From positions 620,001 through 684,000 of the forward strand of contig CAWHFZ010000007.1 of assembly GCA_963828745.1 (NCBI GenBank): a stretch of DNA of 64,000 nucleotides, given 5' to 3'. The translations under genes were made by a program, and so were the position numbers. Below the pieces are notes generated by a model that did not search any database, was not told the DNA's origin, and saw only the letters and a list, made by a program, of their open reading frames with translations. Source of the stretch: JAENWD01 sp963828745 (lineage in GTDB: Bacteria > Acidobacteriota > Vicinamibacteria > Vicinamibacterales > JAENWD01). This document shows, piece by piece, positions 59,622 through 64,000 of this stretch (positions are counted from its first letter, which is position 1; the number at the start of each line of letters is the position of its first letter).

Positions 59622-62547
59622 ATGCATTCCCTGCTGTTCCTGATGCTGACAATTGGCCAGGCTTCCTATGTCGCGAACACCGCTGGAGCCGGAAGTTTTC
59701 CGCTCGTTCAGGGACAACAGGCGGCCACGCTCTACGTCGATTCTGCCGACTGGCCGGGTGTGGTGCGGGCGGTTGGCGATCTGCAGGCCGATGTCGAACG
59801 CGTTACGAACAGGAAGCCGGTCGTCGCGAGTGACGAAAAGGGTTTTGCGCGCAACATGGTGATCATCGGAACGGTGGGGAAGAGTCCCGATCATCGACCA
59901 GTTGATCCGCGCGAAAAAGATCGACGCGAGCGGCATCACAGGAAAATGGGAATCCTTCTTCCTCCAGACTGTCGCCGATCCGCTTCCCGGCGTGTCCAGC
60001 GCGCTTGTCATTGCAGGAAGCGACAAACGCGGAACGATTTACGGAATCTACGATCTCTCGGAACAGATCGGAGTCTCCCCCTGGTACTGGTGGAGCGACG
60101 TCACTCCCGAGCACAAAGATGCGCTCTTCATCAAGCCCGGTAAATATCAGCAGGGTGAACCGAGCGTCAAGTACCGCGGCATTTTCTTCAACGACGAAAA
60201 GCCGGATCTCGATTACTGGGTGCGTGCGAAATTCGGCGAGCATCCCACACCGGGCGGCGGTACGGGAACTGTCGCCAATTTCAACGGCAGGTTCTACAGC
60301 AAGGTGTTCGAACTGATTCTGCGTCTGAAGGGCAACTACCTCTGGCCCGCGATGTGGAATAACGCATTCGCCGAAGACGATCCCGACAATCCGCGGCTCG
60401 CCGACGAGTACGGCATCGTCATGGGAACCTCGCATCAGGAGCCGATGATGCGCGCGCAGAAGGAATGGGACTGGCATCTCCGGCAGCAATACGGAAACTG
60501 GAATTTTGCGACGCAAGAGGAGGTAATGACGAAGTTCTGGCGTGAAGGTGTCGAACAGCGCAAGAACTTCGAAAACATTTATACGATTGGTCTGCGCGGC
60601 GAAAACGATACGGCAATGGTTCAAGGGCAGGCGGAGAGCATTTCGCTGCTGCAGCGCATCGTCGATGTGCAGCGCAAGATCATCGCGGCTGTCGTGAATC
60701 CCAACGTGAGAGGCCGTGCCGCAGCTTTGGGCTCTATATAAGGAGGTCCAGGGCTATTACGAAAAAGGGCTGCGCGTACCGGATGATGTCACGCTTCTCT
60801 GGGCGGAAGACAACTGGGGCGACGTGCGCCGGCTGCCCACTGCTGAAGAACGGAAACGCGCCGGTGGCGCGGGGGTGTACTACCACTTCGACTACCACGG
60901 CGGACCTCGCAGCTACCAATGGGTGAACACGAGTCCGATCGCGAAGATCTGGGATCAGATGAGTCTCGCCAAACAGTACGGCGCCGATCGCGTATGGATC
61001 GTCAACGTCGGTCACTTCAAGGGATACGAACTCCCAACCGAGTACTTCCTGGATCTGGCGTGGAACACGGACCGGTGGACCAACGAGAATATCAACGAGT
61101 ACACGCGTCTTTGGGCCGCGCGCGAATTTGGCGACCTGTATGCGGCAGATACCGCGGACATCCTTGCGAAGTACACGAAGTACAACGGGCGACGGAAGCC
61201 GGAGCTGCGTCGATGCCGGTACCTACAGCCTGGTCAATTTTCAGGAAGCCGAAAATGTCGTCGCGGACTTCAATGCGATCACCTCGAAGGCGCAGGCGAT
61301 CTTCGACAAATTGCCAAAGGATAAAAAGGATGCGTTCTATCAGCTGGTTCTTTTTCCGACGAAAGCCTCGGCGAACCTGAATGAAATGTATGTCGCCGCC
61401 GCGAAGAATGCGCTGTATGCCGCTCAGGGACGTGCCAGCGCGAATGACTATGCGGAAGAAGCGCGGGCATTGTTCAAGGTGGACGCGGATCTGATGACGT
61501 ACTTCAACAAAACCTTTGCCGATGGCGAGATGGGATCACTTCATGGACCAGTCGCACATCGGCTACACGAGCTGGCAGGATCCGCCAGCCAATACCATGA
61601 ACGCGATTCGACTGACGTCCACTACTGTTCCGGTGCCCGCTGGGCTTGGGGTCGCGGTAGAAGGATCGACGGCGGCGTGGCCGGGCGCTACCGGAGATGC
61701 ACAGCTGCCGAGGTTTGATGCATTGAATCAGCAGAAGTACTTCATCGATGTTTTCAACAAGGGGCGGACGCCATTTGACTTTACTGCGACGGTCAGCGCC
61801 CCGTGGATTATGGTGAACGAAACGAGGGGAACCATCACGAAAGAGACTCGGCTTTGGGTGAGCATCGATTGGAGCAGAGCGCCGAAAGGGTCGACGAACG
61901 GCACGGTGAAAATCGGTGGTGCCGGCGGAGAAGTTTCTGTAAAGGTCGACGCACTCGATCCTGAGGTGACGCGGACTTCGCTTCAGGGATTTGCCGAAAA
62001 TGCGGGAACCGTTTCTATCGAGCCCGAGCACTTTACGAAGAAGAATGACTTCGGAACGAATCGTTGGATCCGTGTGGAAGATTACGGCCGCACGCTTTCC
62101 GGGATGCGGGCCGATTCCGTTGTGGATGCTCCGACGGTCACGCCGGGTAAGGATTCACCCAGCCTCGAGTACCGCATGTATGTGTTTTCTCCCGGAGCCG
62201 TCACCACAAACCTGATCCTGGCCCCAACCCTGAATTTCCAGCCGGGGAGAGGATTGCGGCTGGCCGTTTCCTTCGACGATGAGGCACCGCAGATCATCAC
62301 AGCGGTACCGGAAAATTTCAGTGCGCAGAATGGAAATCAGGATTGGGAAAAAACCGTTCGGGATAACGCGCGTACGGTATCGGTATCGAGCACGTTTGCG
62401 ACTCCGGGTTATCACACTCTGAGAGTGTGGATGGTGGATCCCGCGATTCTGGTCCAGAAAATCATCGTCAATACCAGCGCCGCAAAACCCACGCCCAGCT
62501 ACCTCGGTCCTCCGGAATCCTTCCGAACAACTATCTCTCCGAAATAG
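59622..62547 (+). CDS. GH115 xylan alpha-(4-O-methyl)glucuronidase, secreted, several frame breaks
   Basis: The signal peptide is MHSLLFLMLTIGQASYVA. GH115 domain A covers LVQGQQAATLYVDSADWPGV and GTIYGIYDLSEQIGVSPWYW. The barrel shows VKYRGIFFNDEKPDLDYWVR, LRLKGNYLWPAMWNNAFAED, YGIVMGTSHQEPMMRAQKEW, VTLLWAEDNWGDVRRLPTAE and YQWVNTSPIAKIWDQMSLAK. The C-terminal beta domains end HTLRVWMVDPAILVQKIIVN. Breaks near 59890, 60710, 61205 and 61530. About 970 residues, normal for the family. Unlike GH67, GH115 enzymes also remove glucuronic acid from internal xylose units of polymeric xylan, so the two are complementary. Confidence 0.9.
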
Positions 62548-63388
62548 TCTCCGGCCACGGGGGCGTTGGATAGCTCCCAAGCAAGCGTATGTCCGTCGCT
62601 GCTCTCTGCAGATCCTTCAGCGCCGTGAGATTTCTGGGATCGCCTGCTCCGACACGAAGCTCTACCAGGAATCGATATTGACCGGGAAGTCCCGGAACTG
62701 CGCGCGAATGGATCGCCGCGAGATTCAATCCCTGTCTTGCAAAGCACGCCAGCGTTTCCACCAGCGCGCCGGGAACATCTTTCAATGAAAAGATAAGTAT
62801 GGATCGATCGTCATTCGGACCGGGAACTGCAGTTCCATGCTCGAGCAGAAGAAACCTGGTCCATGTTCTGGATGAGTCGCCGCAATCGGGATGGAGAACC
62901 TCAAGCCCATGGACTCTCGCTGCAGGCAGCGGACATAGCGCAGCCTGTGACGGATCATTCGCTTCTCGAACCAGTCTGGCTGCTCCGGCGGTATCGTGGC
63001 ACGGAACTACGGTCCATCCCGATCCTTGAATGAATCGATGGCACTGAGTTTCCGCGACAGGATGCGCCAGGATCCTCTGAATCTTTTCTTTGTTTCCCGG
63101 AAGAGCGGCGGCAACGAATCCGATCCGAATGCGGGCCTCCGCACGAGCAGCCAGCGGGGGGCCATGATTGATTTCCAGAAGCCGGTCCCACACTGGTTGA
63201 ATCAATCCAGCGGTTGTATTTTCGATTGGAAGAACGGCGTTCGCTGCCTGTCCGGAGTCGAGCGCATCAAATGCGGCCTGGAATGAATCGCAGCAGAGAA
63301 GAGATGTCTCGTCACCGAGCAACCGTCGAGCGGCCGTTGCGGAATTCGATCCATCCTCACCTTGTATCGCAGTCTTGGTGATCGCACT
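62531..63388 (-). CDS. pheA: Prephenate dehydratase
   Basis: This intact protein of about 285 residues starts at GTG (63388-63386) as MSAITKTAIQGEDGSNSATA. The catalytic-domain motifs are NAVLPIENTTAGLIQPVWDR and ILAHPVAETQCHRFIQGSGW. The conserved TRF is in RTWTRFLLLEHGT. A C-terminal ACT domain follows (SILIFSLKDVPGALVETLAC, then GLNLAAIHSRAVPGLPGQYR) for phenylalanine feedback. It makes phenylpyruvate from prephenate. The longer in-frame start would lie inside the palindrome at 63409-63476, so I prefer the internal GTG. Its end overlaps the end of the GH115 gene. Confidence 0.85.
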   Translation of the reverse strand, partial: SAITKTAIQGEDGSNSATAARRLLGDETSLLCCDSFQAAFDALDSGQAANAVLPIENTTAGLIQPVWDRLLEINHGPPLAARAEARIRIGFVAAALPGNKEKIQRILAHPVAETQCHRFIQGSGWTVVPCHDTAGAARLVREANDPSQAALCPLPAARVHGLEVLHPDCGDSSRTWTRFLLLEHGTAVPGPNDDRSILIFSLKDVPGALVETLACFARQGLNLAAIHSRAVPGLPGQYRFLVELRVGAGDPRNLTALKDLQRAATDIRLLGSYPTPPWPETISER

Positions 63389-63408
63389 CACCTGAAGAGT
63401 ATAGCGGG

Positions 63409-63476
63409 AACTGGTGTCAGGCACCTCGTTCCCCTATTTCTGCAGAAATAGGGGAACGAGGTGCCTGACACCAGTT
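63409..63476. repeat. Perfect 68-base palindrome (copy 2)
   Basis: The arm starting AACTGGTGTCAGGCACCTCG (63409) is exactly complementary to the arm ending CGAGGTGCCTGACACCAGTT (63476). The centre is CTGCAG at 63440-63445. It is the same element as at 49021-49094, differing by a few bases near the centre. It lies between prephenate dehydratase and the 3' end of the cupin gene, whose frame runs into it. Confidence 0.9.
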
Positions 63477-64000
63477 TACGGTCGGGGTGCCTGCAATTCC
63501 GGCGGCGGGCTGATAGTTGTGCAGCATGTCCGGGTAGCCATTCATCGCGAGGCGTGTCGATGGTCCGGTACCGAAATGATGTGCGCGGTGCCACGTCTGC
63601 TTCGGGGCGTAAACAATGTCGCCCTGATCGGCGACGAATGTGGGAATGCCAGTGATTTTGTATTCAATCTGTCCTTCAAGGATCATCCAGAACTCGCCGG
63701 ACACTTCATGGAAGTGTCCATTGTCGAGCGGATTATCCCGATCCGCCTGGCGGCCACGAATAATATTGGCAAATGCGCGATCGTCGACGACAAAGCGTTT
63801 CTGCTGAAAAGTGTTGTTCGCAATCATCTGATTGAAATCGAAGAACGGCTTGTTGACCTCGTCGTACTTGCCCTTGCCGGACACGCGCACCTTGACGAAG
63901 TTCAGACCCGCTACCGGCGTCGGCGTTTCATCGATGGGGTACATCGTCATTGCGTTGGCGACGGTCACTTCCAGCCGGAGCGATGGCGTGTTGCCAACGG
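63417..64000 (-). CDS. Cupin-domain protein, 5' end outside the window
   Basis: The frame is open to the right edge (…NTPSLRLEVTVANAMTMYPI), so the N-terminus is missing. The cupin core is visible: NPLDNGHFHEVSGEFWMILE (motif 1, H-x-H-x(3-4)-E), YKITGIPTFVADQGDIVYAP and QTWHRAHHFGTGPSTRLAMN (motif 2). Metal ligands are therefore the two His and Glu of motif 1 and a His in WHRAHH. The terminal ...NWCQAPRSPISAEIGERGA is read from the palindrome; a one-base shift would give a TAA exactly where the palindrome starts. Function: a metal-dependent isomerase, dioxygenase or binding protein. Confidence 0.7.
   Translation of the reverse strand, partial: VGNTPSLRLEVTVANAMTMYPIDETPTPVAGLNFVKVRVSGKGKYDEVNKPFFDFNQMIANNTFQQKRFVVDDRAFANIIRGRQADRDNPLDNGHFHEVSGEFWMILEGQIEYKITGIPTFVADQGDIVYAPKQTWHRAHHFGTGPSTRLAMNGYPDMLHNYQPAAGIAGTPTVNWCQAPRSPISAEIGERGA

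Noticed and set aside
1..64000. CRISPR array, tRNA or rRNA genes
   Set aside because: I saw no regularly spaced direct repeats and no cloverleaf or rRNA-like sequence. The repeats found are single palindromes or short operator arrays.

Overview
This window reads as two bacterial DNA blocks of different origin, with an AT-richer island between them. Positions 1 to about 36.6 kb look like a Bradyrhizobium-type alphaproteobacterium. The evidence is high GC, the palindromic repeats around GTCGTCCCGG...CCGGGACCCAT, and a nitrate-assimilation gene order (nrtABC, single-domain globin, flavoprotein, nitrate reductase) that resembles the Bradyrhizobium bjgb-flp-nasC arrangement. Positions about 39.8 to 64 kb look like a soil heterotroph, possibly an acidobacterium, because of DUF6152, secreted GH67/GH115/GH3 enzymes, and different codon usage and repeats. 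The 36.8-39.6 kb island is visibly more AT-rich and encodes a membrane KAP-type P-loop NTPase plus a partner protein.

Layout of the first block: a transposase remnant and an IS110-family element (1-1.5 kb); a 2-oxoacid dehydrogenase E1 divergent from an Lrp-type regulator (1.6-4.6); small secreted or hypothetical proteins and a GNAT enzyme (4.8-7.4); an MDR reductase, an ABC substrate-binding protein, a FAH-family enzyme, a membrane protein and a zinc alcohol dehydrogenase (7.5-13.7); a ~1,300-residue autotransporter (13.8-17.7); an EamA transporter, an aldo/keto reductase, a shortened LysR regulator, a VOC protein, an ATC-hydrolase-like protein and an SMP-30 protein (18-23.2); the nitrate assimilation operon, transcribed leftward from a sigma-54-like promoter near 31.1 kb (23.3-31.1); an intradiol dioxygenase, a serine hydrolase and a DctPQM TRAP transporter (31.1-36.6).

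Layout of the second block: a near-complete glucuronoxylan utilisation locus. GH115 and GH67 glucuronidases release (methyl)glucuronic acid and a PA14-containing GH3 enzyme releases xylose. Xylose isomerase and xylulokinase feed the pentose phosphate pathway. An enolase-superfamily dehydratase, two SDR enzymes, a COG3618-type amidohydrolase, KDG kinase and KDPG aldolase can handle sugar acids, and a SemiSWEET protein may move sugar. A radical SAM (AmmeMemoRadiSam) enzyme, a Fic protein behind an inverted-repeat operator, an MBL hydrolase, prephenate dehydratase and a cupin protein complete the block.

A dominant technical feature is that most genes longer than about 600 bases are broken by single-base insertions or deletions while the protein sequence stays conserved across the breaks. 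This looks like uncorrected long-read or draft sequence rather than mass pseudogenisation. I give whole-gene spans across those breaks and state where the frame changes. No tRNA, rRNA or CRISPR array was recognised.
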